Positions 9,593-17,798 of a stretch of 40,900 nucleotides of DNA are shown one piece after another. This stretch comes from Bacteroidota bacterium (GTDB lineage Bacteria; Bacteroidota; Bacteroidia; 2-12-FULL-35-15), in NCBI GenBank assembly GCA_947504725.1, contig CANNHN010000014.1, forward strand, positions 1 to 40,900. The letters are read 5' to 3'. Under the pieces are notes generated by a model that worked only from the letters and a program-made list of their open reading frames with translations, was not told the DNA's origin and did not search any database. The position numbers and the translations under genes are program-made. Position 1 is the first letter of the stretch; each line of letters opens with the position of its first letter.

Positions 9593-9711
9593 AAGTGTAT
9601 AAAATAATTATTGAGTTTTATATGATTGTAAAAATAGCATAACAAATCTTAAACCAAAAGTTTTGTTAATAAAACGTTACATCATTTTCCCTGTAAAATC
9701 AAAGCACTTGT

Positions 9712-9719
9712 TAATTTTG
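9712..9719 (+). promoter_or_regulatory. Candidate -7 element (TAATTTTG) for topB
   Basis: TAATTTTG matches TAnnTTTG and ends only 5 nt before the topB ATG at 9725. If used, transcription would begin at or next to the start codon, giving a leaderless or nearly leaderless mRNA. No clear -33 TTG was found at the usual distance. Confidence 0.4.
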
Positions 9720-9724
9720 AAGCC

Positions 9725-11971
9725 ATGAAAGTGTGCATTGCCGAGAAACCAAGTGTTGCAAAAGAAATAGCCGAAATACTGGGTGCTAAACAGCGCAAAG
9801 ATGGCTATTACGAAGGTAATGGTTATCAGGTAACTTGGAGTTTCGGACATTTATGTGAGCTGAAAGAGCCACATGAGTACGATTCTGCTTATCGAGAATG
9901 GAATTTAAATATGCTTCCTATTCTTCCACAAAAATTTGGAATTAAGGTAAAGAACGATAAAGGAGTTGAAAAACAATTTAATACAATCGCCACACTTTTT
10001 GAGCATGCTTCTGAAGTCATAAACTGCGGTGATGCTGGACAAGAAGGTGAGTTGATTCAACGTTGGATTTTTTCTAAAGCGAATTGTAAAAAGCCTCTAA
10101 AACGATTGTGGATTTCTTCTTTGACTGAAGAAGCGATTCGGGAAGGATTTACAAAATTGAAAGATGGGAAAGATTATGAGAATTTATACTTCGCAGGATA
10201 TTCACGTGCTGCAGCAGATTGGCTTTTAGGCATGAATGCCACTCGTTTGTTTACTGTAAAATATGGAAATGGAAAACAAGTGCTTTCCATCGGTCGTGTG
10301 CAAACTCCAACACTGGCAATGATTGTAAATCGACAATTAGAAATAAATGCTTTTAAGTCGGCCGTGTTTTACGAACTGAAAACAAAATACAGAGAGGTGA
10401 TTTTTAATGCACAGCTTGATCGTTTTCAAGGCGATGAAAAACAAAAAGGTGACAGTCTTTTAGAATCAATAAAAGAGAGTCCATTTGAAATCACTTCTGT
10501 AGAAATTAAAAAAGGAAAAGAAAGTTCTCCTCGTTTGTTTGATTTAACTTCTTTGCAAGTAGAGTGCAATAAAAAATTCGGATACTCGGCTGATGATACG
10601 CTGAAAATTATTCAGAATTTATACGAGAAAAAATTAGTGACGTATCCGCGTGTTGATACAACCTATTTGCCAAATGATGTATATCCAAAGATTCCAGGCA
10701 TTTTAAATAATATGGTAAATTATCAAGCATTGGTAAAACCATTATTGGGGACTGAAATCCGTAAATCAACAAAAGTTTTTGACGATAAAAAAGTAACCGA
10801 TCACCATGCAATTATACCAACAGATGTGAAAGCGCAAGGTTTGATGGGGAATGAAGCATTGGTATACGATGCGATTGCAAAAAGATTTCTTGCTGCATTT
10901 TATCCTGACTGTGAAGTTTCTAATACAACTGTTTTAGGAAAAGCTAAGGAAGTAGAATTTAAAGCAACAGGAAAACAAATATTGTTTGATGGCTGGAGAG
11001 CAGTTTACGGAAAAGAATCTGTTGGAGAGGAAGAAGAAGAAAAAACACAAATTTTACCTGAATTTGTTCAAGGAGAATCAGGTAAACATGAAGTGTTTTT
11101 ATCAGAAGGAAAAACGTCTCCGCCAAAAGCATTTACCGAAGCGACATTGTTAAGAGCGATGGAAACAGCAGGAAAACAAGTGGAAGATGAGGAGTTGCGC
11201 GACTTGATGAAAGATAATGGAATTGGTCGGCCGTCAACTAGAGCTGCAATTATAGAAACCTTATTTCGAAGAAATTACATTAAGCGAGAAAGAAAAAATT
11301 TAATTCCAACAATAACTGGAATGGAATTGATTCGTGTCATCAATAACGAAATTTTAAAATCGGCTGAGATGACAGGGAAGTGGGAATTCAAATTACGTCA
11401 AATCGAAAAAGGAGAATATCAGGCAGAAGCCTTTTTAACGGAAATGAAACAAATGGTGAGCGATTTGGTAGTGCAAGTTAGAAGTGAATCGGCTCAACGC
11501 ATAACCATTGCATCACATGCAGCTGTTGTAGAAAAGGATGATAAAATTGTATGTCCGAAATGTAAAACAGGAACCATGCTAAAAGGTAAAGCTGCTTTTG
11601 GTTGTAGTAATTATAAAAGTGGTTGCGATATGAAAGTTCCTTTTGAGTTGATGGGAAAAAAATTAACCGAAGCACAGATAAAATCACTTTTAGAAAAGAA
11701 AAAAACTTCGGTCATAAAAGGGTTTACCTCAGGAAGTGGAAAGAAAGACGGTATTTTAAAATTAACGGATACATTTAATGTAGAATTCGAAGAAGCGCAA
11801 GTGAAAGTCAAAGCAGTAAAGAATAAGAAAGGGGCAGAAGAAAATAAGTCGGGTATTTGTCCTCTTTGTAAAAAGGGAACTATTCTGAAAGGAAAAGCAG
11901 CCTATGGCTGTAGCGAATATAAGAACGGTTGTACATTTCGTTTGCCATTTGACACCGTTATTGTTCCATGA
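9725..11971 (+). CDS. topB: DNA topoisomerase III (type IA)
   Basis: Relaxes and decatenates DNA by transient single-strand cleavage through a 5'-phosphotyrosyl link. The 748-residue protein opens with the TOPRIM start (MKVCIAEKPSVAKEIAEILG) and has the acidic TOPRIM motif as GDAGQEGEL, the form with Gly-Gln in place of Asp-Arg often seen in Bacteroidota TopB. SIGRVQTPTLAMIV and the catalytic tyrosine in LVTYPRVDT (Tyr307) identify the cleavage domain; the second conserved block is DNGIGRPSTRA. The C-terminus holds two four-cysteine zinc-ribbon modules (CPKCKTGTM...GCSNYKSGC at about 612-637, and CPLCKKGTI...GCSEYKNGC at about 712-737). The stop overlaps the glycosyltransferase ATG by four bases (ATGA). 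Identity is secure. Confidence 0.96.
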   Translation: MKVCIAEKPSVAKEIAEILGAKQRKDGYYEGNGYQVTWSFGHLCELKEPHEYDSAYREWNLNMLPILPQKFGIKVKNDKGVEKQFNTIATLFEHASEVINCGDAGQEGELIQRWIFSKANCKKPLKRLWISSLTEEAIREGFTKLKDGKDYENLYFAGYSRAAADWLLGMNATRLFTVKYGNGKQVLSIGRVQTPTLAMIVNRQLEINAFKSAVFYELKTKYREVIFNAQLDRFQGDEKQKGDSLLESIKESPFEITSVEIKKGKESSPRLFDLTSLQVECNKKFGYSADDTLKIIQNLYEKKLVTYPRVDTTYLPNDVYPKIPGILNNMVNYQALVKPLLGTEIRKSTKVFDDKKVTDHHAIIPTDVKAQGLMGNEALVYDAIAKRFLAAFYPDCEVSNTTVLGKAKEVEFKATGKQILFDGWRAVYGKESVGEEEEEKTQILPEFVQGESGKHEVFLSEGKTSPPKAFTEATLLRAMETAGKQVEDEELRDLMKDNGIGRPSTRAAIIETLFRRNYIKRERKNLIPTITGMELIRVINNEILKSAEMTGKWEFKLRQIEKGEYQAEAFLTEMKQMVSDLVVQVRSESAQRITIASHAAVVEKDDKIVCPKCKTGTMLKGKAAFGCSNYKSGCDMKVPFELMGKKLTEAQIKSLLEKKKTSVIKGFTSGSGKKDGILKLTDTFNVEFEEAQVKVKAVKNKKGAEENKSGICPLCKKGTILKGKAAYGCSEYKNGCTFRLPFDTVIVP

Positions 11972-13209
11972 CCCAACCGCAACATATTTTAATTATCGGA
12001 ACCGTTTGGCCTGAGCCGAATTCTTCTGCAGCAGGTAGTCGAACGTTGCAATTAATCGAATTGTTTCAAAAAGAAAATTGGAAAATCACTTTTGCATCTG
12101 CTGCGAGCGATAGTGAACACGCTTTTGATGTTCAAACTTTGGGAATAGAAAAAGTAAAAATCGAATTAAATAGTAAAAGTTTTGATGCGTTTGTTGCTAA
12201 GCTACAACCAAGCATTGTCATCTTTGATCGATTTGTGATAGAAGAACAATTCGGTTGGAGAGTGGTAGAAAATTCGCCTGATGCATTAAGGATTTTAGAT
12301 ACAATTGATTTGCATTGTTTGCGTCAAGCCCGACAAGCAGCCTTGAAAGAAAAAAGAAAGTTTACGAATGAAGATTTGTTCTCAGATACTGCAAAACGTG
12401 AGATGGCAAGTATTCTACGTTGCGATAGCTCTTTGATTATTTCGGATGTGGAAATGAAATTATTGAACGATTATTTTAAAATTGATTCAGACTTGTTGCA
12501 TTACATTCCTTTTTTGTTGGATAAAATTGGCGAAAAAGAGAAAAATGCTTGGCCAACTTTTGAAGAGAGAGCTCACTTTATCACCATAGGGAATTTTATT
12601 CATGAACCCAATTGGAATGCTGTTCAATATCTAAAAGAAGAGATTTGGCCTTTGATAAAAAAACAACTACCAACTGCCGAATTGCATATTTACGGAGCGT
12701 ATGATTCTCAAAAAGTAAATGAGTTGAACAATGTAAAAGAAGGTTTTTTAATAAAAGGAAGAGCAGAAGATGCAATGCAAGTTGTGAGAAAAGCAAAAAT
12801 TTGTTTAGCACCGTTACGATTCGGAGCGGGAATAAAAGGAAAGTTGGTAGAAGCGATGCAATGTGGAACTCCAAGTGTAACAACCGATCTAGGCTCAGAA
12901 GGAATGCATGGTGATTTTGAATGGAATGGAATTATTGCAAATACCCCTCAGGAAATTGCGGATGCTGCAGTAAAGTTGTATTCTGATAAAACTCTTTGGT
13001 TGAGATCTCAAGAGAAAGGAATTGAAATTATCAATAATTTTTATTCGAAAGAAATTCACGGAGAAAAATTACTTGAACAGATACACAATCTTCAAAAAAA
13101 TCTAAAGTCTCACCGATTAAAAAATTTCACAGGAGCGATGCTGATGCATCATACGATTGCAAGTACAAAGTATATGTCGAAATGGATTGAGGAGAAGGGA
13201 AAAAAGTGA
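11968..13209 (+). CDS. Glycosyltransferase, GT4-like (GT-B fold)
   Basis: Predicted to transfer a sugar from an activated donor to a glycan or lipid acceptor; acceptor unknown. The 413-residue protein shows the GT-B layout: an N-terminal domain beginning ILIIGTVWPEPNSSAAGSR, a linker with ITIGNFIHEPNWNAVQYLK (about 210-228), and a C-terminal nucleotide-sugar domain with APLRFGAGIKGKLVEAMQCG and TPSVTTDLGSEGM (about 289-323). The Glu of KLVEAM is the usual GT4 donor-binding residue. No membrane segment is evident. It overlaps topB by ATGA, so translational coupling is likely, although the two functions are unrelated. Converges on the YiiX-like gene across a palindromic repeat. Confidence 0.9.
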   Translation: MTQPQHILIIGTVWPEPNSSAAGSRTLQLIELFQKENWKITFASAASDSEHAFDVQTLGIEKVKIELNSKSFDAFVAKLQPSIVIFDRFVIEEQFGWRVVENSPDALRILDTIDLHCLRQARQAALKEKRKFTNEDLFSDTAKREMASILRCDSSLIISDVEMKLLNDYFKIDSDLLHYIPFLLDKIGEKEKNAWPTFEERAHFITIGNFIHEPNWNAVQYLKEEIWPLIKKQLPTAELHIYGAYDSQKVNELNNVKEGFLIKGRAEDAMQVVRKAKICLAPLRFGAGIKGKLVEAMQCGTPSVTTDLGSEGMHGDFEWNGIIANTPQEIADAAVKLYSDKTLWLRSQEKGIEIINNFYSKEIHGEKLLEQIHNLQKNLKSHRLKNFTGAMLMHHTIASTKYMSKWIEEKGKK

Positions 13210-13243
13210 TAAGGTAATAAAGTGATTGAGTGATAGGGTAGAA
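13206..13243. repeat. Degenerate GTGATA-type simple repeat
   Basis: Just after the glycosyltransferase stop the sequence repeats variants of GTGATAAGG/GTGATTGA/GTGATAGGG. It looks like a short degenerate simple-sequence tract in non-coding DNA. Confidence 0.4.
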
Positions 13244-13281
13244 GGAGTCGCTTTATTCAGGATTTGATTTTACATTATAAT

Positions 13282-13312
13282 CGTCATCCCGTGCCACGAC
13301 ACGGGATCTCCC
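13282..13312. repeat. Palindromic dispersed-type element between convergent genes
   Basis: A perfect 8-bp stem (ATCCCGTG at 13286-13293, CACGGGAT at 13300-13307) with loop CCACGA, in a GTCATCCCG...CGGGATCTCCC context that I recognise as a common intergenic palindrome of bacterial genomes. It sits between two convergent genes and may stop transcription from both sides, although it lacks a T run. Confidence 0.6.
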
Positions 13313-13332
13313 AATTTCGGAGTGGTCTTGTC

Positions 13333-14010
13333 TTAATAAGTATCCTTAACTGTAACCAACAACTCCGAATCAAAAATACTTTGTGGAGAAATAACAGTTT
13401 CGTCTAATGGAATATTGTCTCCGTAACGCTCTTTTATAATAGCTTTCACTTCTTTGCTTGACAAGTCAAACTCTTTTAGCTTTTGTAACTTTCCTACTTC
13501 AATGTTTGCACCTTGTTTGTAGATTTTCCAAACTAACTCAGAGCAATAGATCTTTTCATCACTCCAGCCAAAATATAAGTCGTAACTTTTTCCTTTGTAT
13601 TTTTCTCCACAAGCTTTTACTTTTGAAAAGATAGTAGGAGTTAATTCTGCTGAAGCATTTTTTAAACGTTTCACAACATATTTGCTGTCTTTCCCATGTT
13701 GTATCCATTCATTAAAAGGAGTCATTTTAACCGGACCAACTGCTTCGTAAACAAATACTTTGTTTTTCTCGATGTAAATAATCCCGCAATGACTATAAAT
13801 GGAACGTGTTGCAATTTGAACTGCAGTGCATTGTTTGGATTGCGATGTTTGGAAAATGATGTCTCCGTTTTGAAACGGGTCTTGGCTTTTTGATGAAAAG
13901 CCAGTTGTTCCGAAAAAGTAAATGCCAATTAAAAGAAGAAGAGATGAAAATACAATTAGACTAGTTTTTAGTCTGCTTTGTTTTGATAAGAAAGTGTTAA
14001 AGAATAACAT
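13333..14010 (-). CDS. YiiX/YebB-like permuted papain-fold cysteine hydrolase
   Basis: The 225-residue product has one N-terminal hydrophobic segment (about 16-34), so it is membrane-anchored or exported. The rest fits the permuted NlpC/P60-like YiiX family: GDIIFQTSQSKQ (49-60), the His motif YSHCGIIY (His74), YEAVGPVKMTP (Glu89) and the Cys motif EKIYCSELVWK (Cys156). In this permuted fold the His comes before the nucleophilic Cys. Family members are predicted amidases or peptidases acting on cell-wall or lipid substrates; the substrate here is unknown. It begins directly after the stop of the upstream barrel-protein gene with no spacer, so coupled translation is likely. Confidence 0.85.
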   Translation of the reverse strand: MLFFNTFLSKQSRLKTSLIVFSSLLLLIGIYFFGTTGFSSKSQDPFQNGDIIFQTSQSKQCTAVQIATRSIYSHCGIIYIEKNKVFVYEAVGPVKMTPFNEWIQHGKDSKYVVKRLKNASAELTPTIFSKVKACGEKYKGKSYDLYFGWSDEKIYCSELVWKIYKQGANIEVGKLQKLKEFDLSSKEVKAIIKERYGDNIPLDETVISPQSIFDSELLVTVKDTY

Positions 14011-14643
14011 TTATCGGATTGAAGAATTCAAGCGATTTGTGAAGTCGTTACCCAAAGTACCGAAATTATCAAACATCATTGGGTTTGTTTGTCCACCGAA
14101 ACCATTATTTAAGTATGAACTGTTTCCTTGAGAAATTTGAGTTCTGAAACTTAGGGTGCTGTGTTTTGATACTTTATAGTCCATTCCAACAGAAATCGCT
14201 TTGAAGTTGTTTTGTTTGTTCGTAATGTTGTTTGCATCGTACATTACCGCTCCGGAAACGGAAACTCGTTTGTTTAATTGGTATTGTCCTTCCACAAATA
14301 ACAAATTACCAGTACGCTTTTGGTTGTTCGGATTGTACAATGCTTCATTTTGATTTAAAGGCATAAAAGTGTTGCCAGTAATCGAATAATGCATCAATCC
14401 TACATTTAATTTGAACTTTTCAGTCATTTGATACCCGATTTTTGGGGCAATAAAGGTGGTGAATGCGGTGTTTTTTGAAGAGCCTAAAAAGCTAACTCCT
14501 GCACCAGCTGAAATGGAGGCAGAGACTCTGTCTTTCGATAATAGCTTTGGTTTTGACGGATTGAAATAATCGTCCGTTGAAGTTTGTGCCCCTAAAAATG
14601 AAGCACCAAATAGAAACAATGTGAAGGTTATTAACTTTTGCAT
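14011..14643 (-). CDS. Putative outer-membrane beta-barrel protein
   Basis: Residues 1-19 form a signal peptide (QKLITFTLFLFGASFLGAQ). The remaining 190 residues consist of alternating-polarity strands of 8-12 residues such as SASISAGAGVSFLG, KFKLNVGLMHYSITG, NLLFVEGQYQL and VSVSGAVMYD, typical of small Bacteroidota outer-membrane barrels. It lacks an obvious terminal aromatic signature: the last residues are an Asn/Phe/Gly-rich tail (GNSSYLNNGFGGQ, then FGTLGND). No known family name is supported. It leads a two-gene unit with the YiiX-like hydrolase. Its promoter region is shared with the divergent RRM gene. Confidence 0.75.
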   Translation of the reverse strand: MQKLITFTLFLFGASFLGAQTSTDDYFNPSKPKLLSKDRVSASISAGAGVSFLGSSKNTAFTTFIAPKIGYQMTEKFKLNVGLMHYSITGNTFMPLNQNEALYNPNNQKRTGNLLFVEGQYQLNKRVSVSGAVMYDANNITNKQNNFKAISVGMDYKVSKHSTLSFRTQISQGNSSYLNNGFGGQTNPMMFDNFGTLGNDFTNRLNSSIR

Positions 14644-14661
14644 GTTAGCTTATTCGTTTCT

Positions 14662-14669
14662 CAAAGTTA
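14662..14669 (-). promoter_or_regulatory. Candidate -7 element (TAACTTTG) for the barrel-protein/YiiX unit
   Basis: Minus-strand TAACTTTG fits TAnnTTTG, 19 bp upstream of the ATG at 14643. It faces away from the RRM promoter only 21 bp further right. Confidence 0.45.
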
Positions 14670-14690
14670 ATCAAAAATCGTTTTAAAAAA

Positions 14691-14698
14691 TATATTTG
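14691..14698 (+). promoter_or_regulatory. Candidate -7 element (TATATTTG) for the RRM gene
   Basis: TATATTTG is a perfect TAnnTTTG match ending 21 bp before the ATG at 14720, giving a leader of roughly 15 nt. No clear -33 TTG. Confidence 0.5.
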
Positions 14699-14719
14699 TG
14701 AAAGTTTAACACATGCGCT

Positions 14720-14968
14720 ATGAAATTATTTATTAAAAATCTGGATAGAGATATCAATGAAATGCAACTAGAAGGTTTGTTTGCACAATACGGAGAAGTG
14801 GTTTCCACTAAAATTGTATATGATACGATCACATGGGAATCAAAAGGATTTGCATTTTTGGAAATGGCTAAAAAGGCGGATGGGCAAAAAGCGATTGAAG
14901 CCTTAAATGGTAAAGAAGTAAAAGGGCGTGAATTAATTGTGCAAGAAGCAGAAGAAAGAAGAAGATAA
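14720..14968 (+). CDS. Small RRM-domain RNA-binding protein
   Basis: The whole 82-residue protein is one RNA recognition motif. RNP-2 is LFIKNL (3-8) and RNP-1 is KGFAFLEM (42-49), with the usual beta-alpha-beta-beta-alpha-beta order and a basic/acidic tail ending EERRR. Aromatic residues of RNP-1 (Phe44, Phe46) are in the positions that stack on bases. Stand-alone RRM proteins of this size occur widely in Bacteroidota and cyanobacteria and are thought to bind mRNA; targets here are unknown. It has its own promoter match and the serine hydrolase starts 11 nt after its stop. Confidence 0.93.
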   Translation: MKLFIKNLDRDINEMQLEGLFAQYGEVVSTKIVYDTITWESKGFAFLEMAKKADGQKAIEALNGKEVKGRELIVQEAEERRR

Positions 14969-14979
14969 ATATATATCGG

Positions 14980-16158
14980 ATGACTCAATTTAAATTTGTC
15001 TTAATTTTTTTTATCTCTCTTTTGCTTTGTTGTGCCTCAGAAACTGGTGATCAAGCAAGAGCCAAGAAATTAGCAGCTTTAAATGATAGTGTTTTAAAAG
15101 TTAGAAAAGAGATACATGCTAGCGTTAAATCTAAGCAGTTGGATACTTTATTTAAAAGCAAAGCGAAGTTGGCGGGGTTTAACGGATGTGTTTTGGTTGC
15201 ACAAAAAGGACAAGTGATTTATAAAAATAGTTTTGGTTTCGCTAATTTAAAAACCAAAGATTCACTTAAAATTAATTCCGCTTTCCAATTGGCTTCTGTA
15301 TCTAAAACATTTACTGCCACAGCGATTTTAATGCTGATGGATCAAGGAAAACTTTCATTAAAAGATAATGTCCAAAAATATTTCCCAACTTTTCCTTACA
15401 AGGGAATAACGATTGACTTGCTATTGTCGCATCGTTCGGGTTTGTTCAACTATATTTATTGTTGTGAAAAATTTTGTGAAAAACCGAATAAATACAATAA
15501 AGGTGTTTTTGACAATGCAGCAATGATGGAAATTATCATCAACAATAAGTGCGATGTGTATGCACAACCGAATAAAAAATTTGAATATTGTAATACTAAC
15601 TATGCGATTCTTGCATGCATAATTGAAAAGGTATCTGGACAAAGTTTTGCTGATTATGTAGAACAAAATATTTTTAAGCCTTTGGGTATGGACAATTCTT
15701 GGGTACATAATCCCAAAGGAACCATTGCGCATAAAAACAAAACAATTGGACATAAAGCTTCGGGTTATTTTGAAGATGAAACATATGCCGATGATGTGGT
15801 TGGTGACAAAGGAATTTATTCAACAGTGGAAGATATGTTAAAATGGGATCAGTCGTTTTATGGTGAAACTTTACTTAAAAATGAAACGAAAGAGCTTGCA
15901 TTTACTGGTTATAGTAACGAACACAAAGGGAAACGCAACTATGGTTACGGCTGGCGATTAACTGACGATGGTAAAAATCCTAAAATTGTGTATCACAACG
16001 GCTGGTGGCATGGTTATAATACTTTGTTTTTTAGACGACCAGCAGACCAAACGACTGTAATTGTATTAGGAAACAAATACAATCGCAGTACTTACCAAAT
16101 TCAGGGTGTTTTAGAAATTTTGAATGGCAATTCTGCCGCTGTTGAAATGGAAGAGTAG
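14980..16158 (+). CDS. Serine hydrolase lipoprotein, beta-lactamase/DD-peptidase (class C) fold
   Basis: A 392-residue penicillin-binding-protein-like hydrolase. The N-terminus is a lipoprotein signal with Cys17/Cys18 (SLLLCCAS). The active-site motifs are SVSK (Ser106 nucleophile, Lys109), YCN (203-205) in EYCNTNYAIL, and HNG (339-341) in YHNGWWHGYN as the KTG equivalent. Family members include DD-carboxypeptidases, esterases and D-amino-acid peptidases. Presence of the motifs does not show beta-lactamase activity, and the HNG form argues for an esterase/peptidase-type member. It starts 11 nt after the RRM gene stop and is probably co-transcribed with it. Probably anchored to a membrane facing the periplasm. 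Confidence 0.9.
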   Translation: MTQFKFVLIFFISLLLCCASETGDQARAKKLAALNDSVLKVRKEIHASVKSKQLDTLFKSKAKLAGFNGCVLVAQKGQVIYKNSFGFANLKTKDSLKINSAFQLASVSKTFTATAILMLMDQGKLSLKDNVQKYFPTFPYKGITIDLLLSHRSGLFNYIYCCEKFCEKPNKYNKGVFDNAAMMEIIINNKCDVYAQPNKKFEYCNTNYAILACIIEKVSGQSFADYVEQNIFKPLGMDNSWVHNPKGTIAHKNKTIGHKASGYFEDETYADDVVGDKGIYSTVEDMLKWDQSFYGETLLKNETKELAFTGYSNEHKGKRNYGYGWRLTDDGKNPKIVYHNGWWHGYNTLFFRRPADQTTVIVLGNKYNRSTYQIQGVLEILNGNSAAVEMEE

Positions 16159-16199
16159 TTTTTTCAATATACAATTCTACATTCTATCCCTATTTCCCT

Positions 16200-16207
16200 T
16201 ATCTTTG
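16200..16207 (+). promoter_or_regulatory. Candidate -7 element (TATCTTTG) for the coiled-coil lipoprotein
   Basis: TATCTTTG matches TAnnTTTG and ends 20 bp before the ATG at 16228. The -33 region is not clear. Confidence 0.5.
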
Positions 16208-16227
16208 CGAAAATTAAAACAAATAAG

Positions 16228-17082
16228 ATGAAAAAAATCGTTTATTTATTAGCCTTTTTACCTTTTGTAATTTCTTCTTGTGGTGGAGGAAATGAGGATG
16301 GAGTATTATCAGTGGAAGATAGTTTGACAGCAGTTTCAGGCGGACAGTCAGTTCGAATAGGAAAACAAGACTCAAGCATTCAGTCATTTATTCGTGGATT
16401 TAACGAAATTCAAGATAATTTGGATGAGATAAAAAGAAAAGAAAAAATTGTTTCTGAAAACAGTAAAGATCCAGAGTCTCGTAAAACAAAAGAACAACAA
16501 ATTGTTGACGATATTCAATCGATTTATGATATCATGAATAAGAACAAACAACGTTTGGCTTCCATGAAATCGAAATTGAAAGATTCTAACAATAAGAATG
16601 ATGAATTAGAGAAATTTATCGCTCGTTTAACTACTGAAATTGAAGAGAAAGATGGTCAAATTAATGATTTGAAAGGACAGTTGGAAAGATTGAACGTAGA
16701 AATGACTGCTTTGAATTTAAATTACGAAGAAGCAACACAAGAATCTGCTGTGAAGACAGAAAAGTTAAATACTGCTTATTATGCATTCGGAACTTCTAAA
16801 GAGTTAATCAAAAACAATGTATTGACTAAAGAAGGCGGATTTATAGGAATGGGTAAAACAGCTAAGATGAAAGAGGATTTTAATAAAGGATACTTTACTA
16901 AAGTTGATATTTCTACATTAACTGAAGTTGTTTTAGGTGCTAAAAAAGCAAAAGTGGTTACGACACACCCTGCTGGTTCTTATAAAATAGAAGGTGCAGA
17001 TGGTAAAGCTGAAAAAATAGTAATTACGAATGCTGAAGATTTTTGGAGTGCTTCAAAATATTTGGTAGTTGTAGTTGAATAA
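16228..17082 (+). CDS. Coiled-coil lipoprotein with conserved Bacteroidota C-terminal domain
   Basis: The 284-residue product starts with a lipoprotein signal (lipobox VISSC, Cys18, then GGG, a common export signature in this phylum). Residues about 50-165 are a long charged helix with heptads (KRKEKIVSENS, NKQRLASMKSKLKD, EIEEKDGQINDLKGQLERL). The C-terminal third is globular: TAYYAFGTSKELIKNNVLTK, GGFIGMGKTAKMK, and a beta-rich end with VVTTHPAGSYKIEG. I have seen this architecture as a conserved Bacteroidota family, some of whose members have been described as collagen-binding (Cbp1-like); that name is uncertain here and not used. Single gene with its own promoter match and a terminator. 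Confidence 0.88.
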   Translation: MKKIVYLLAFLPFVISSCGGGNEDGVLSVEDSLTAVSGGQSVRIGKQDSSIQSFIRGFNEIQDNLDEIKRKEKIVSENSKDPESRKTKEQQIVDDIQSIYDIMNKNKQRLASMKSKLKDSNNKNDELEKFIARLTTEIEEKDGQINDLKGQLERLNVEMTALNLNYEEATQESAVKTEKLNTAYYAFGTSKELIKNNVLTKEGGFIGMGKTAKMKEDFNKGYFTKVDISTLTEVVLGAKKAKVVTTHPAGSYKIEGADGKAEKIVITNAEDFWSASKYLVVVVE

Positions 17083-17104
17083 AAGATATAATAGTTAAAT
17101 GAAA

Positions 17105-17134
17105 GGCTCCGATTTAAAACTCGGAGCTTTTTTA
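17105..17134 (+). terminator. Intrinsic terminator after the coiled-coil lipoprotein
   Basis: GCTCCGA (17106-17112) pairs with TCGGAGC (17121-17127) over an 8-nt loop, followed by a T run. It begins 23 nt past the stop codon. Confidence 0.85.
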
Positions 17135-17147
17135 TTTCCTTTGTACT

Positions 17148-17798
17148 ATGCAACAGAAAAATATAGTTATCCCCAAAACAGCTCGTTATTTTATATTAAA
17201 CGAGCCTTCCGAACAAATAGAACAGGTTTGGTTTGTTTGTCACGGTTACGCACAACTAGCAAATTACTTTATCAATAACTTTGATGGTTTGGATAAAAAA
17301 AAGCATTTAATTATTGCTCCGGAAGGTTTGCATCGTTTTTATTGGAAAGGCTTTTCAGATAAGGTTGTGGCTAGTTGGATGACAAAAGAAGAAAGAGAGA
17401 GTGACATTTTGGATTATGTTAATTATTTAAATGCTGTATATCTAGAAGTGTTTTCAGCACTAAAATATAATAACGTTAAAATTAATGTCCTTGGTTTTTC
17501 TCAAGGAACATCAACTGTTTGCCGATGGTTGGCAAATGAAAAAATTAAAGTAGATAATTTGATTTTGTGGGCAGGAGCATTTCCTCCAGATATGAATTTT
17601 CAAAAATGCAAAGTCGTATTTAATGAATTGAAAACTTATGTAATTGTTGGATATGAGGATGAGTTTATAAATGAAGCAGAAAGTATAAAACAGTCTGATT
17701 TGTTAAATAAAAATGAAATTGAATTTGAACTTATCCGTTTTAAAGGGAAACATGAAATTGATAAGGACGTTTTAAACGAATTACAAAAACGATTTTAA
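17148..17798 (+). CDS. Alpha/beta-hydrolase, phospholipase/carboxylesterase-like
   Basis: A 216-residue cytosolic serine hydrolase with no signal peptide. Order of motifs fits the dienelactone hydrolase/carboxylesterase branch: oxyanion strand VWFVCHGYAQ, IIAPEGLHRFYW, the nucleophile elbow GFSQG (Ser about 118), an acid in VGYEDEF and the His in FKGKHEID. The substrate cannot be predicted; small esters or thioesters are usual for the family. It begins just after the terminator of the upstream lipoprotein gene. Its 3' end overlaps the convergent SpoIIAA-like gene by 18 bp, so transcription of the two could interfere. Confidence 0.88.
   Translation: MQQKNIVIPKTARYFILNEPSEQIEQVWFVCHGYAQLANYFINNFDGLDKKKHLIIAPEGLHRFYWKGFSDKVVASWMTKEERESDILDYVNYLNAVYLEVFSALKYNNVKINVLGFSQGTSTVCRWLANEKIKVDNLILWAGAFPPDMNFQKCKVVFNELKTYVIVGYEDEFINEAESIKQSDLLNKNEIEFELIRFKGKHEIDKDVLNELQKRF

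Noticed and set aside
14980-16158. Calling this gene a beta-lactamase
   Set aside because: SxxK, YxN and HNG motifs show only the fold; the HNG in place of KTG and the broad family make an antibiotic-degrading role unsupported.
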